A stretch of 64,000 nucleotides of DNA from Streptomyces sp. NBC_01214. GTDB taxonomy: Bacteria > Actinomycetota > Actinomycetes > Streptomycetales > Streptomycetaceae. Where the stretch lies: NCBI RefSeq assembly GCF_026340975.1, contig NZ_JAPEOS010000003.1, forward strand, positions 1,426,001-1,490,000, given 5' to 3'. Made by a program: the position numbers and the translations under genes. Each line of letters begins with the position of its first letter. The first letter of the stretch is position 1. Below, piece after piece: positions 1 through 7,618 of the stretch. Below the pieces are notes generated by a model. It saw nothing but the letters and a program-made list of their open reading frames with translations. It was not told where the DNA came from and did no database searches.

Positions 1-843
1 GCCACCACCGCTGTCACCCGCACCCTCGCCGTCCCGGGCGCCACCCTCCACTTCCGGGTGGAGGGGAGCGGCCCCGTCCTCCTCCTCTCCCAGAGCGGCG
101 AGGGCGACGCGGACCGCACGGTCGACCTCGTCCCGCACCTGGCCGACAGCTTCACGGTCGTCACGTACGACCGCCGCGGCCTGTCGCGCAGCACCCTCCA
201 CGACCCCGCCGGGCCCGTCACCATGGCCGAACACGCCGACGACGTCGCCCGGCTGCTCGCCGAGGTCACCGACGGGCCGGCGCTGATGGCCGGGTTCAGC
301 ATGGGCGCCGCGATCGGCCTCCAGGCCGTGGTCCGCCACCCGGGCCTGCTGGGCACCCTGATCGCACACGAGCCCGTGATGCCGAACCTGCTGGCCGGGG
401 CGGACCGCGCGGAGCACATCGCCGAACTGACGGCCATCCAGGACGTCTACGCGGCCGGGGGCCTGCCGGCGGCGTTCCCGGCGATCGCCCGCCACCTGGG
501 CATCGACCCCGCGCACGACGAGACCGAGGGCGGCCTCATCCCCCAGCCGCTGACCCCGCGCCGACGGGCCAACTTCGGCTTCTTCATCGGAACGGAGTTC
601 ACGGCCGTCACCACGGACGCCCTGGACCCGGCGGAGCCGGTACGGGCCGCGGCGCGTGCCGGTACGAGGATCGTCGCGGCGACGGGACGGACGACCCGGC
701 GGACGGTCCACACCTACCGCTGCGCGCTGGCGCTGGCGGCGCGGCTGGGCGTGGAACCGGTCGAGTTCCCCGGCGGTCACAACGGGAACACCGCGTTCCC
801 CCGGGCGACGGCGCAGACGCTGAAGACGCTCCTCGGCCAGTGA
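1..843 (+). CDS. alpha/beta hydrolase, 5'-partial
   Basis: The reading frame is open from the first base of the window, so the true start lies upstream; an internal GTG at 58 is not needed. The protein shows the alpha/beta-hydrolase order: an oxyanion/turn segment YDRRGLSRS, the nucleophile elbow GFSMGA with the catalytic Ser, and a late GGHNGN segment that would supply the catalytic His. The length (about 280 residues) suits the family. Substrate cannot be told. It ends 35 bp before the convergent HAD fragment, so the pair probably flanked each other before the island inserted. Family assignment is firm; the reaction is unknown. Confidence 0.85.
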   Translation, partial: ATTAVTRTLAVPGATLHFRVEGSGPVLLLSQSGEGDADRTVDLVPHLADSFTVVTYDRRGLSRSTLHDPAGPVTMAEHADDVARLLAEVTDGPALMAGFSMGAAIGLQAVVRHPGLLGTLIAHEPVMPNLLAGADRAEHIAELTAIQDVYAAGGLPAAFPAIARHLGIDPAHDETEGGLIPQPLTPRRRANFGFFIGTEFTAVTTDALDPAEPVRAAARAGTRIVAATGRTTRRTVHTYRCALALAARLGVEPVEFPGGHNGNTAFPRATAQTLKTLLGQ

Positions 844-877
844 TCTCCTCCAGGGCCTGCGCGGTGCCGGTCGGCGG

Positions 878-1177
878 CTACTCCGAGCGCAACCAGGCCC
901 GCAACACGCCGAGGTCGGCCTCCGTCAGCCCCCGCCCCGGATCGACCCGGTGCAGGAGCGCCCGGCCCGGGTGCCGGTCGGCCATCCAGGCCCGGTCGGC
1001 GCCGGTGATCTCGTCGTCGACCCAGATGAAGGGCCGCCCGGCGGCGTGGTCGAGGAGCGCGGGGGCCTTCCAGTGGATCCCGCCCCGCCCGTCCTCCTCG
1101 GACGGCTCCGGCCAGACCACCATGGGCAGCTCCGGCAAGCCGAGCCGGGGCGCGACGCACTCGTTGGCCTCCGTCAT
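878..1177 (-). pseudogene. HAD-like protein, C-terminal half (gene split by island)
   Basis: This is the C-terminal ~99 residues of a small HAD-like protein, starting MTEANECVAPRLG and containing WVDDEITGADRAW, which fits the acidic motif IV of the HAD fold. There is no motif I in it. The missing N-terminus, with DVDG motif I, is at 14932-15112 on the same strand. Joining ...VWATTW to MTEANECVAPRLG restores a continuous ~160-residue protein. The fragment retains an ATG at its left edge and could in principle be translated, but it lacks the nucleophile Asp. The upstream codons belong to island DNA. Confidence 0.85.
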
Positions 1178-1204
1178 CCTTCTCCGAACTAACCGGCTTG
1201 AGCC
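1171..1204. repeat. Left att-like repeat at island edge
   Basis: Read on the minus strand this is GGC-2-AAGCC-GGTTAGT-CG, then ATGAC-GAG. A matching direct copy lies at 13190-13220 and includes the start codon of the first recombinase. Allowing small gaps most positions agree. It spans the junction with the HAD fragment, so it may be an attachment site or a terminal recombinase-binding arm. Function is inferred. Confidence 0.45.
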
Positions 1205-1310
1205 ATCTTCGGAGCCGCACCTCGGCCGCAACGCGCCGGGATGCGTCGGCCTCCATCGGCCCATAACGTGGGCATAGGGTCACTGATGTCAGTTGGTCGG
1301 AGGTGACCAG

Positions 1311-1868
1311 GTGTCGATCGCAGACCGTCGAGAACTCGCCATTCGCGTGCAGCGCCTCCGTGGACTCATGTACGACATCGTCAAAGAGCAGGGCCCGCTC
1401 GTCCCTGAACCGCTCCGAGAAGGCTTTCAGACCGCGCTGATGCAGCTTGACGAGCGCGGCGCCTACAGCGAAGTGACCAACGCCCTACGCCTTAACGAGG
1501 GTGGCGAACGTGTTCAGCAGCTAGAGGCTGGCCTGAATCGTGTGGGGCTGCTCGGGCAGAGCCTCCAGCTGAAGCTCAGGGTCGTCGACTGGGCCGCCGC
1601 TCACGCCTATGGAGCCTGGGAACTTGCTCGTGAAGCTGGTCCGCCGACGGGGCCCGATCTGGATGACGATCCGACCTTCAACGCTACAAATCCGCCCGAC
1701 GATCCAGATCCACAACGCCGCGCCCTCTGGCGGCGAGCTCGCAAACAGCTGGCCAAGCTACTCAAGACCATCGACGACTTCTTCGAGAGTCTGATCAGCG
1801 CGATCCCCACTGTTGGAGAGGCCATCCTCGAGATCAAGAAGGCCCTGGAAGCAGTCCTAGACCGGTAG
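1311..1868 (+). CDS. Hypothetical helical protein, first gene of island
   Basis: I do not recognise this family. GTG at 1311 is chosen because GGAGG lies 7 bases upstream; an upstream TTG would overlap that ribosome-binding site. The protein is 185 residues, soluble and helix-rich, with a charged Pro/Asp-rich linker near residues 120-140 (DLDDDP, NPPDDPDPQ) and a C-terminal amphipathic segment from about residue 150 (LLKTIDDFFESLISAIP). It is followed 17 bp later by a gene for a three-helix membrane protein, so the two probably form an operon. Base composition is lower in GC than the flanking chromosome, consistent with acquired cargo. Confidence 0.65.
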   Translation: MSIADRRELAIRVQRLRGLMYDIVKEQGPLVPEPLREGFQTALMQLDERGAYSEVTNALRLNEGGERVQQLEAGLNRVGLLGQSLQLKLRVVDWAAAHAYGAWELAREAGPPTGPDLDDDPTFNATNPPDDPDPQRRALWRRARKQLAKLLKTIDDFFESLISAIPTVGEAILEIKKALEAVLDR

Positions 1869-1885
1869 AGACCGGGGAGGGCAAA

Positions 1886-2485
1886 TTGCCAGACGACTCG
1901 ACGGACGACGCGGGTAACCCACTGGCCTCGCTCTCTGTCCGCCTCACGACTGAAGTGCGGCGCTTCTTCGCCTCGCCCGCACGACGAGATGCGACGGCAC
2001 TAGTCATCGGTTTGGTCTCGGGAGGCGTGGGAGTCATCGTTGGCGCCGCAGACCTCCCTCTTTGGGTGATGGTCGTCCTCAGCATGCTGGTGGCGGCGCT
2101 CTTCCTCGTCATCGAGAGGGCGGCGACTGCCGACACCCCCGACAAACGGGTGCGGTGGCTGTGGGCAGCCCTGGGCGTGGCTCTCGTACTGCCGACCGGA
2201 ACATGGGCCTATCACGGCCTCTTTGACTCCGACCACCGCTCGACCTTTCCGTTCTACCTGGAGGGCGATCAGATCCCCACCCTTCCGTCAGCTGGGAAGC
2301 CTGGCGGGCCGCCACAGACCGGTGGGCAGTTCCTGCCCACCGGCCAGAGCTACGACTTTGAGTGCAACGCAAGGGACGATGAGGGTCAACTCTGGCTCAA
2401 GACCGCCGCTGGCAACTACTGGTACGAAGCCAGTCTTTTCACTCCCGTAGGCGACTTCACCACGGCCGACATGCCCACTTGCTAG
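1886..2485 (+). CDS. Hypothetical membrane protein, island cargo
   Basis: Starts at TTG with GGGGAGG five bases upstream, just after the preceding gene. Three hydrophobic segments lie at about residues 36-54, 59-76 and 91-108. A ~90-residue C-terminal domain follows, containing two Cys (FEC and the final residue) and a WLKTAAGNYWYEASLF stretch that looks like a small beta-barrel, possibly SH3-like. The N-terminal 35 residues are probably cytoplasmic. Function is unknown. With the upstream soluble protein it makes a compact two-gene unit next to the island's left end, a position where accessory or defence genes are often found, but nothing here proves a defence role. Confidence 0.65.
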   Translation: MPDDSTDDAGNPLASLSVRLTTEVRRFFASPARRDATALVIGLVSGGVGVIVGAADLPLWVMVVLSMLVAALFLVIERAATADTPDKRVRWLWAALGVALVLPTGTWAYHGLFDSDHRSTFPFYLEGDQIPTLPSAGKPGGPPQTGGQFLPTGQSYDFECNARDDEGQLWLKTAAGNYWYEASLFTPVGDFTTADMPTC

Positions 2486-2493
2486 TGCCCTAA

Positions 2494-3540
2494 CGAGCTC
2501 GTGCATGGTTGGCGGTGCGACGCTGGATCGTGATCGCTGATCATGTTCGTGTGGTGGGGAACGGGACTCGTGCAGCGATCATCAGCGATCAGAGGATCAC
2601 AGGGCTCTCGGCCAACGTGATCGCCGAACTCATCGCCGAGGTAGGTCCGTTATGGCATGAACGACACCAGGCGAGACTGGAGTCCAGGCCGCGGAAGCGG
2701 GCCATCGGCGCCGGCGCAAAGCACCGGCTGGCGTTCATCGACCGGCTCCTGGCCACGCTCATCCACCTCCGCCACGGTGCCACTCACGACGTGCTGGCCT
2801 GCTGGTTCGACGTCGACCGCTCCACGATCACCCGCGCCATCGGCGAGGTGCGGCCGCTGCTCGCAACCCGCGGCTGCACTATCGCGGCAGGCATCCGGCT
2901 CCGCACCCTCGCCGAGGTCTCGACCACCTCGGCGCCAGCGGACAGACCGGGATCATCGACGGCACCGAAATCCGGGTCCGCAGGCCCGCCGTCGGCCGCA
3001 AGGACCGGGACAAGTTCACCTCCGGCAAGAACAAGCAGAACGCCGTCAAGACCATGGTCCTCACCGACGCCACCGGCAGACTCCTGTTCTGCAGTCCAGC
3101 CCAGCCGGCAAGCTGCGCCGACATTACCCACGCCCGACAGTTAGGCGTGGTCAAGCACCTGACCGACGGACCCTTCGTGGAGATCCTTGCCGACGCCGGC
3201 TACCAGGGCCTGGGCGCCCAGACCGGCGGCCGCATCGTGACGCCACCACACCGCAAGTTCAAGAAGAACCCGCCGGACTGGTACGAAGAGATCTACGAAC
3301 GCCAGCGCAAGGCGCACTCCTCCCGCCGTATCCGCGTCGAGCACGGCATCGCACACCTCAAGAACTGGCGAGCCCTCGCACGGCACCTGGGCCGCCGCGA
3401 GCACATGAGCGACACGATCCAAGCCATCGCCGGACTGCTCTCACACCAGCAGACCGCCACCCGCGGGGCCCGTCAGCCACAGTGACCACCGAGCCGACCT
3501 GCACCTTTCGACGTCTCATCGCCAACCATGCACGAGCTCG
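2494..3540 (+). mobile_element. IS5-family insertion sequence with 21-bp inverted repeats
   Basis: The ends are perfect inverted repeats beginning cgagctcgtgcatggttggc at the left and its complement at the right. Each end is flanked by TAA (2491-2493 and 3541-3543), a likely target duplication of TA or TAA. The element is 1047 bp and holds one transposase reading frame interrupted by a frameshift. Its right end abuts directly on the next insertion sequence, with the two sharing the TA at 3541-3542. Confidence 0.85.
2509..3485 (+). pseudogene. IS5-family transposase, frameshifted
   Basis: The N-terminal part (frame of 2509) contains a helix-turn-helix region with HLRHGATHDVLACWFDVDRS and ends its family match at LRTLAEV. 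The catalytic part continues in the -1 frame from about 2919 (LDHLGASGQTGIIDGTEIRV), giving the DDE residues in IIDGTE, in the DAGYQG region, and in RIRVEHGIAHLK. The latter fits the R-3-E-6-K signature. The break is near 2917-2921. Some IS5-group elements use programmed -1 frameshifting, but the site shows no obvious slippery heptamer, so a one-base deletion is the simpler reading. Catalytic residues otherwise look intact. Confidence 0.75.
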
Positions 3541-3607
3541 TAAGGCTTGTCCCGCAAAAGATCTTCGAGTCGAGCTGGACGGGTCGGCCGGTGTGGAACC
3601 CGTTCGT

Positions 3608-4375
3608 TTATCCGGCGAGGTTGAGGTTGTGCAGGCGGGCGATGCCGAGCATGGCGTGGTGGACGCCGTCGCCCTTGAGACGGCAGTCACGGAGGATCTT
3701 CCAGGTCTTCATTCGGGCGAAAGTGTGCTCGACGCGGGCGCGGACCTGCTTGTGCGAGCGGTTGTGCTCCTGCTTCCAGTCGGGGAGTTCCTCGCCCTTG
3801 CGGCGGCGGTGGGGCATGACGAGCCCGGTGCCCGGATAGCCGCCATCGGCGATTGTCATAGTCTTCCCGACAGCGGCTTTGGCGCCGGATTGCTCCCACG
3901 CCCTGCAGTCGTTGCGGTTGCCCGGTAGAGGCCGGCCGACCACGACGACCCGGCGGGTATCGGCGTCGATGACCACCTGGTGGTTGGTGGAGTACCTGTA
4001 GTTCTTGGACTGCTCGGCGATCGTGTGGTCGCGGGTGGGTACCAGGGTGCCGTCCACGATGAGCACGGCGTCTCTCGCGAAGCGGCGCCGAGGCTGAAGC
4101 GCCAGGAGCGGACCGAGGTGGTCGATGATGCGGTCGGCAGCGGACTTGGAGATGCCGAACAGTGGGGCGAGCTGGCGCATCGTCAAGTTTGTGCGCCAGT
4201 ACGCCGTGACCAGCAGTGTCCTGTCTGCCAGCGGCAGGCTCCACAGCCTGCCCCGGCGGGTGGCGTCGGCCCCCTCGCGACGCAGCGCCGTCACCAGTTT
4301 CATGAACTGGCGCGGGCTCAGCCCGGAGAACGGGACTATCCAAGACGGCTCTGACGCCGTGATCACACCAGCCAC
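3608..4375 (-). CDS. IS112-like (IS5-family) transposase
   Basis: A 255-residue DDE transposase starting at GTG (MAGVITASEPSW). An N-terminal region with a helix-turn-helix (QLAPLFGISKSAADRIIDHL) is followed by the catalytic domain: first Asp in IVDGTLVPTRDH, second acidic region in GNRNDCRAW/IADGGYPGTG, and the Glu in RARVEHTFARMK, which fits R-3-E-6-K. The length equals that reported for IS112-type transposases of Streptomyces. The gene starts 7 bp after the stop of the passenger HAD gene, so the two are probably cotranscribed. All expected catalytic residues are present, unlike the sister copy at 7663-8430. Confidence 0.85.
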   Translation of the reverse strand: MAGVITASEPSWIVPFSGLSPRQFMKLVTALRREGADATRRGRLWSLPLADRTLLVTAYWRTNLTMRQLAPLFGISKSAADRIIDHLGPLLALQPRRRFARDAVLIVDGTLVPTRDHTIAEQSKNYRYSTNHQVVIDADTRRVVVVGRPLPGNRNDCRAWEQSGAKAAVGKTMTIADGGYPGTGLVMPHRRRKGEELPDWKQEHNRSHKQVRARVEHTFARMKTWKILRDCRLKGDGVHHAMLGIARLHNLNLAG

Positions 4376-4382
4376 GTCAAGA

Positions 4383-5039
4383 TCATTTCACCGCGGCTGA
4401 GCCCTCCAGCCCGTGAGGGCGGGGTCCGGACGCGAAGCCAAGGACGTCGCGGACCGCTTCGCGCAGGCTGCCGAAGTGACGATGCACGCCGTCCACCGCC
4501 GCAGGGGCGTTGACACCCCACACCGTCATCCCGGCACGGAGCCCGGACTCCACCCCGGAAGGGGCGTCTTCGATGACCAGACAGTCCTCCGGTTTGGCAC
4601 CAAGTCGCGCGGCTGCCTGCAGATACGGCACCGGCGACGGCTTGCCTTCTGCCACGGCGGCCGCATCCACGAGGACCTCCGGGACTGGCAAGCCCGTCCG
4701 TGCGAAGCGTCCCCGCACCCGGTGCTCATAGTTCGAAGTCACCAGTGCCCAGGACCCGGGCTGCAGAGCACTCAGCAGCTCCGAGGCTCCGCCGAAGGCG
4801 GCATAAGCGCCGGAGCGGACGTCCTCGTCCTCCAGCTCGTGCAGTGCGGCAAGGCACTCCCCGGGGTCCTGGTCCGGAGCAACCTGCGCAAAGGTCTCCA
4901 TCGGCCTCGTCCGCAGTGCCACCCGGTAGACCTCATCGGGGTCCAGTCCGTATCGCTCTGCCCACGTTCGCCAAACAAGGCGCTGATTGTCCACCGCGTC
5001 GATCAACGTGCCATCGACATCAAACAGGACATACCTCAT
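4383..5039 (-). CDS. HAD-superfamily phosphatase (passenger in IS)
   Basis: A haloacid-dehalogenase-type hydrolase of the phosphoglycolate phosphatase/beta-phosphoglucomutase group, about 218 residues. It shows motif I DVDGTLID with the nucleophile Asp, motif II VTSN, the motif III Lys in GKPSP and motif IV VIEDAPSG. A cap domain lies between motifs I and II. The ATG at 5039 (MRYVLFDVDG) fits the usual family start; a GTG 30 bases upstream is possible and neither has a clear ribosome-binding site. It sits between the inverted repeats of an IS112-like element and stops 7 bp before the transposase. Substrate is unknown. Confidence 0.75.
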   Translation of the reverse strand: MRYVLFDVDGTLIDAVDNQRLVWRTWAERYGLDPDEVYRVALRTRPMETFAQVAPDQDPGECLAALHELEDEDVRSGAYAAFGGASELLSALQPGSWALVTSNYEHRVRGRFARTGLPVPEVLVDAAAVAEGKPSPVPYLQAAARLGAKPEDCLVIEDAPSGVESGLRAGMTVWGVNAPAAVDGVHRHFGSLREAVRDVLGFASGPRPHGLEGSAAVK

Positions 5040-5121
5040 CACACCAGACTGGCCGGGTTCACTGATCACGCTTCGATCACGCCATCAGGCCCTGAGCAGG
5101 CAGTTTGCGGGACAAGTCTTA

Positions 5122-5395
5122 GCTGATTCTTCTCTCACCCCTGTCACGTTACCTTCCGCCCGCCTCGACCAGTCAACACGCTAACCTGCGCGTCCCCCGC
5201 AAAGGTCCGTCCGACCACCCGTTCTCCCTGCTCGTGGCCCAGATGCGAATGGCCGCTAGCTGGGTGACCCTGATAGAGAGGTCCTGCCCCGTACATCACG
5301 GGGAGACCCACGGTGATCCAGGTGCTGCATGCTCAAGGCCTCCGCAGCGATTACGCCCAGACGGCAACGTCCATCTTCACTGGCGCATCACACTA
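5122..5395. other. Gap between IS elements; short truncated ORF at 5313-5396
   Basis: Mostly no recognisable gene. A GTG at 5313 preceded by GGGGAGA opens a 27-codon frame (MIQVLHAQGLRSDYAQTAT...) that ends at a TAA formed at the edge of the mini-element beginning at 5396. This may be the 5' remnant of a gene cut by that insertion. I cannot identify it. Confidence 0.3.
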
Positions 5396-5550
5396 AGAGC
5401 TGTCCCGTAATCCCCGGTGGATTGGCGGCGTCAGATGCCGTGCATCGGAACACGGAGGGGCGTCCTCGTGCCGGGCGTATCAGGGCATTCCGACAATTCG
5501 GCAAGGCGCCGTAACTGTCGCCGTGCACCCGCCGCGGATTACGGGACAGG
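5396..5550. repeat. 155-bp mini-element with IS112-like ends (MITE-like)
   Basis: Perfect 14-bp inverted repeats (ctgtcccgtaatcc at 5400-5413 and its complement at 5536-5549) enclose about 120 bp without a plausible gene. The left end and flanking TA resemble those of the IS112-like element at 7619-8497 (agggctgtcccgtaa). It could be a non-autonomous derivative mobilised by such a transposase, or an internally deleted copy. Confidence 0.6.
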
Positions 5551-5700
5551 TAGAAGCAAGCACTGGCCCCGACGTTCTTCGATCTCGGACTCGCCCCGCT
5601 GGGAACAGCAATACGGTGCCCTGAATCCAAGGTGCACGACCTTCGTCGCCAGCGAGAACCGGAAGCAATTTAGCACCGGCGTCCGCCGCGCAGACAGAGG

Positions 5701-5736
5701 GCGGGCTCAGTTAGCGTGGGCTGGCTCTAAGCCCGC
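5701..5736 (+). promoter_or_regulatory. Inverted repeat in leader of the 5756 operon
   Basis: gcgggct and agcccgc are separated by 22 bases and lie directly before the ribosome-binding site GAAGGAGGG of the next gene. It could be a transcript hairpin affecting expression. No run of T follows, so it is not a typical terminator. Confidence 0.35.
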
Positions 5737-5755
5737 ACCTCGAAGGAGGGTTCAA

Positions 5756-6664
5756 ATGGTAGTAGGTCAGATGCGTTTCGGCACATCTCAGAATGCCGGC
5801 GAACACGAGACATCCCTCGAAAATGACAGGCTCGGTAAGACACTGGTCATCGTAAATCGTCGAAATCAGGCGCTCCCACCAAACGGTCATCCGATGGGGG
5901 TAGGTGCTTGCGGAATCGGGCAGCTTGGTTGTTGGGGGGTCAGCCACACCTACGGTGTCCAAGGTTTGACCCTGCGTGACGGCGCAGTGCCCACGGGTGT
6001 GGTCGGCTACGGACAAGCTGTGAACAACTCGGGCGTAATGGGTCAAGCGGACAGAGGGGCGATAGCCTATGGAATCTGGGGTCGAAGCGTCGAAGGCTAT
6101 GCGGGATATTTCTCCGGCAAGGTCCATGTGGAAGGCGCGTTGACGAAGGGTTCTGGGGGATTCAAGATCGATCACCCGCTCGATCCGGAGAATAAGTACC
6201 TAGTCCACTCGTTCGTCGAATCACCCGACATGCTCAATGTCTACTCCGGAAACGTCGAAACAGACGACAATGGCGACGCGGTAGTGCCGCTCCCCAGCTA
6301 CTTCGACGCACTCAATCAGGATTTCGCCTATCAGCTGACGTGCATCGGGCAGTTCGCGCAGGCGATTGTTGCCGAGGAAGTCGATAAAAACCAATTCTCG
6401 ATCAGGACCGACGCGCCCAATGTCAAGGTGTCATGGCAAGTCACAGGGGTGCGCAAGGACCCCTACGCTGCCCAAAACCGAATCATCCCGGAGGAAGACA
6501 AGCCTGAGGAGGAAAGGGGGCTGTACTTGTACCCCGAAAGCTACCACCAACCACGCAGCCGTCACATCAACTCCGAGCGCGAACTCGCCCAGGAGGCAAA
6601 CCAGGCACAGTTGACGGTCCAGGCGGCGGAGCTCCTCGACCGATATGGCACGGAAAAGATTTAG
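5756..6664 (+). CDS. Hypothetical beta-structured protein with FKIDHPLDPENKYL domain
   Basis: ATG at 5756 follows GAAGGAGGG by 5 bases; the frame is open further upstream but has no better start. The 302-residue protein has a Gly-rich central part (residues ~45-120) with repeated G-V-x-G-x-G units typical of beta-helical or trimeric fibre stalks. A conserved globular domain follows (~135-250: GGFKIDHPLDPENKYLVHSF, MLNVYSGNV, WQVTGVRKDPYA). I have seen such domains in proteins near tail-fibre or surface structures in diverse bacteria. There is no signal peptide. A charged helical tail ends the protein. It heads a three-gene operon of unknown role. Lower GC than the chromosome indicates recent acquisition. 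Confidence 0.7.
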   Translation: MVVGQMRFGTSQNAGEHETSLENDRLGKTLVIVNRRNQALPPNGHPMGVGACGIGQLGCWGVSHTYGVQGLTLRDGAVPTGVVGYGQAVNNSGVMGQADRGAIAYGIWGRSVEGYAGYFSGKVHVEGALTKGSGGFKIDHPLDPENKYLVHSFVESPDMLNVYSGNVETDDNGDAVVPLPSYFDALNQDFAYQLTCIGQFAQAIVAEEVDKNQFSIRTDAPNVKVSWQVTGVRKDPYAAQNRIIPEEDKPEEERGLYLYPESYHQPRSRHINSERELAQEANQAQLTVQAAELLDRYGTEKI

Positions 6665-6673
6665 GAGAGTGAA

Positions 6674-6934
6674 GTGTCAACAGGCGTAGGACATCGATGG
6701 AAAGACGTATTTCAAGCGGGAGGAACAACAGTAACCTGGGCGTTCCGGGACGCCGAACGCGAGCATCATTGGGAGTTCTCTTTCCGCCCATTCCAGGCAA
6801 ATGAAAACGGTGTAGAGATTCTCAGGCGTGTTACGACCTCCGACAATAATCTAGCCCATACAGATCTTCTAACGGTGCGCGTGTCATCAGGGAACATCTA
6901 TCGAGCTAGCGTAATTTGGGTGAGTGGAGCATGA
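6674..6934 (+). CDS. Hypothetical 86-residue protein
   Basis: Not recognised. GTG start with GGAGAG 7 bases upstream, 9 bp after the preceding gene. Aromatic-rich and beta-strand-like (VTWAFRDAEREHHWEFSF, YRASVIWVSG), with no signal peptide or membrane segment. Its stop codon overlaps the start of the next gene as ATGA, so it is the middle gene of a coupled operon. Markedly lower GC than the chromosome. Confidence 0.55.
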   Translation: MSTGVGHRWKDVFQAGGTTVTWAFRDAEREHHWEFSFRPFQANENGVEILRRVTTSDNNLAHTDLLTVRVSSGNIYRASVIWVSGA

Positions 6935-7143
6935 GAATCACAGCACTTTCCAACGCTGACGGAACAATCTTGGCTGCCGTAGTGAGGACGGACCCAGAAC
7001 ACGACCCCGTTCCCGTAGCATCCGAAGGCGCCACGGTTGGCACATACGATGTCCCCCAGACTGCGCTCGAATCTCGCTTGGACGAGATTTGCACAGCGTT
7101 CCGAGTGGATGTGAACTCGCAGCGCCTCGTCGAAGCCGATTAG
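6931..7143 (+). CDS. Hypothetical 70-residue protein
   Basis: Not recognised. The ATG overlaps the previous stop codon (ATGA), indicating translational coupling; this fixes the start rather than the in-frame codons upstream. The product is small, acidic and soluble (MRITALSNADGTILAAV at the N-terminus, ALESRLDEICTAFRVDV near the C-terminus). It is the last gene of the three-gene unit starting at 5756. Confidence 0.55.
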   Translation: MRITALSNADGTILAAVVRTDPEHDPVPVASEGATVGTYDVPQTALESRLDEICTAFRVDVNSQRLVEAD

Positions 7144-7618
7144 CACTACTTTTGCCTGAACCTGGTCACGATCCCGCGCAGCCCAGCCCACCGTGCAGCA
7201 CATGGGCCTAAGCCCATCACCCCCCGTCGACTTCTGATCCCCGAGCCTGCACCTGCTCAGGATGCGCAGTGCGGCTCTCGAGATGGAATGAAAAGCGATG
7301 GTCCTCGTGGAACTCCTAGGAGGCCCTAATGCCGTGGGTCGGGCATTCATCGCATCATGACTGGAAACCCGCAAGGCGTACTGCTCTTGTGGTTCGTGCA
7401 ATAAGAGCGTCTATCCCGAGGAAGTCGGATCCGCGTTCCACAAGCACTTGCAGAAGGTGGGGGCCATCTATCGGCACGAAGAAGGCGGACTGCAGGACAT
7501 CTCTTTCGGCGGGAGTACGTCGTGGTGCAGTTGTTGGATGGGAGCATGACGCGGTGCGCTCACACAGAACGGATCTTGCTCGGCAGAGTTCGTGGCAGAA
7601 GCCGCCCAAGCGCGGCTA
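7144..7618. other. Intergenic, no supported gene
   Basis: About 475 bp after the 5756-7143 operon. Several overlapping short reading frames exist on both strands but none has a convincing start, codon bias or recognisable product. A stretch near 7405-7505 could encode a fragment (YPEEVGSAFHKHLQKVGAIY) and may be a gene remnant. Confidence 0.4.

Larger units (their letters stand above)
3543..5119 (-). mobile_element. IS112-like element carrying a passenger HAD phosphatase gene
   Basis: The left end reads aaggcttgtcccgcaaa after TA at 3541-3542, and the right end (5101-5119, before TA at 5120-5121) is its inverted match with one difference in about 17. Between these ends are a transposase and, immediately upstream of it on the same strand, an unrelated HAD phosphatase gene. 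The related copy at 7619-8497 is only 879 bp and has its terminal repeat about 45 bp from the transposase start. Here that space is filled by about 700 bp of passenger DNA. An alternative is a deletion between two neighbouring copies. Confidence 0.7.

Noticed and set aside
2657..3928. 423-residue plus-strand frame across two IS elements
   Set aside because: Crosses an IS boundary and reads the transposase in the wrong frame; Pro/Arg-rich shadow.
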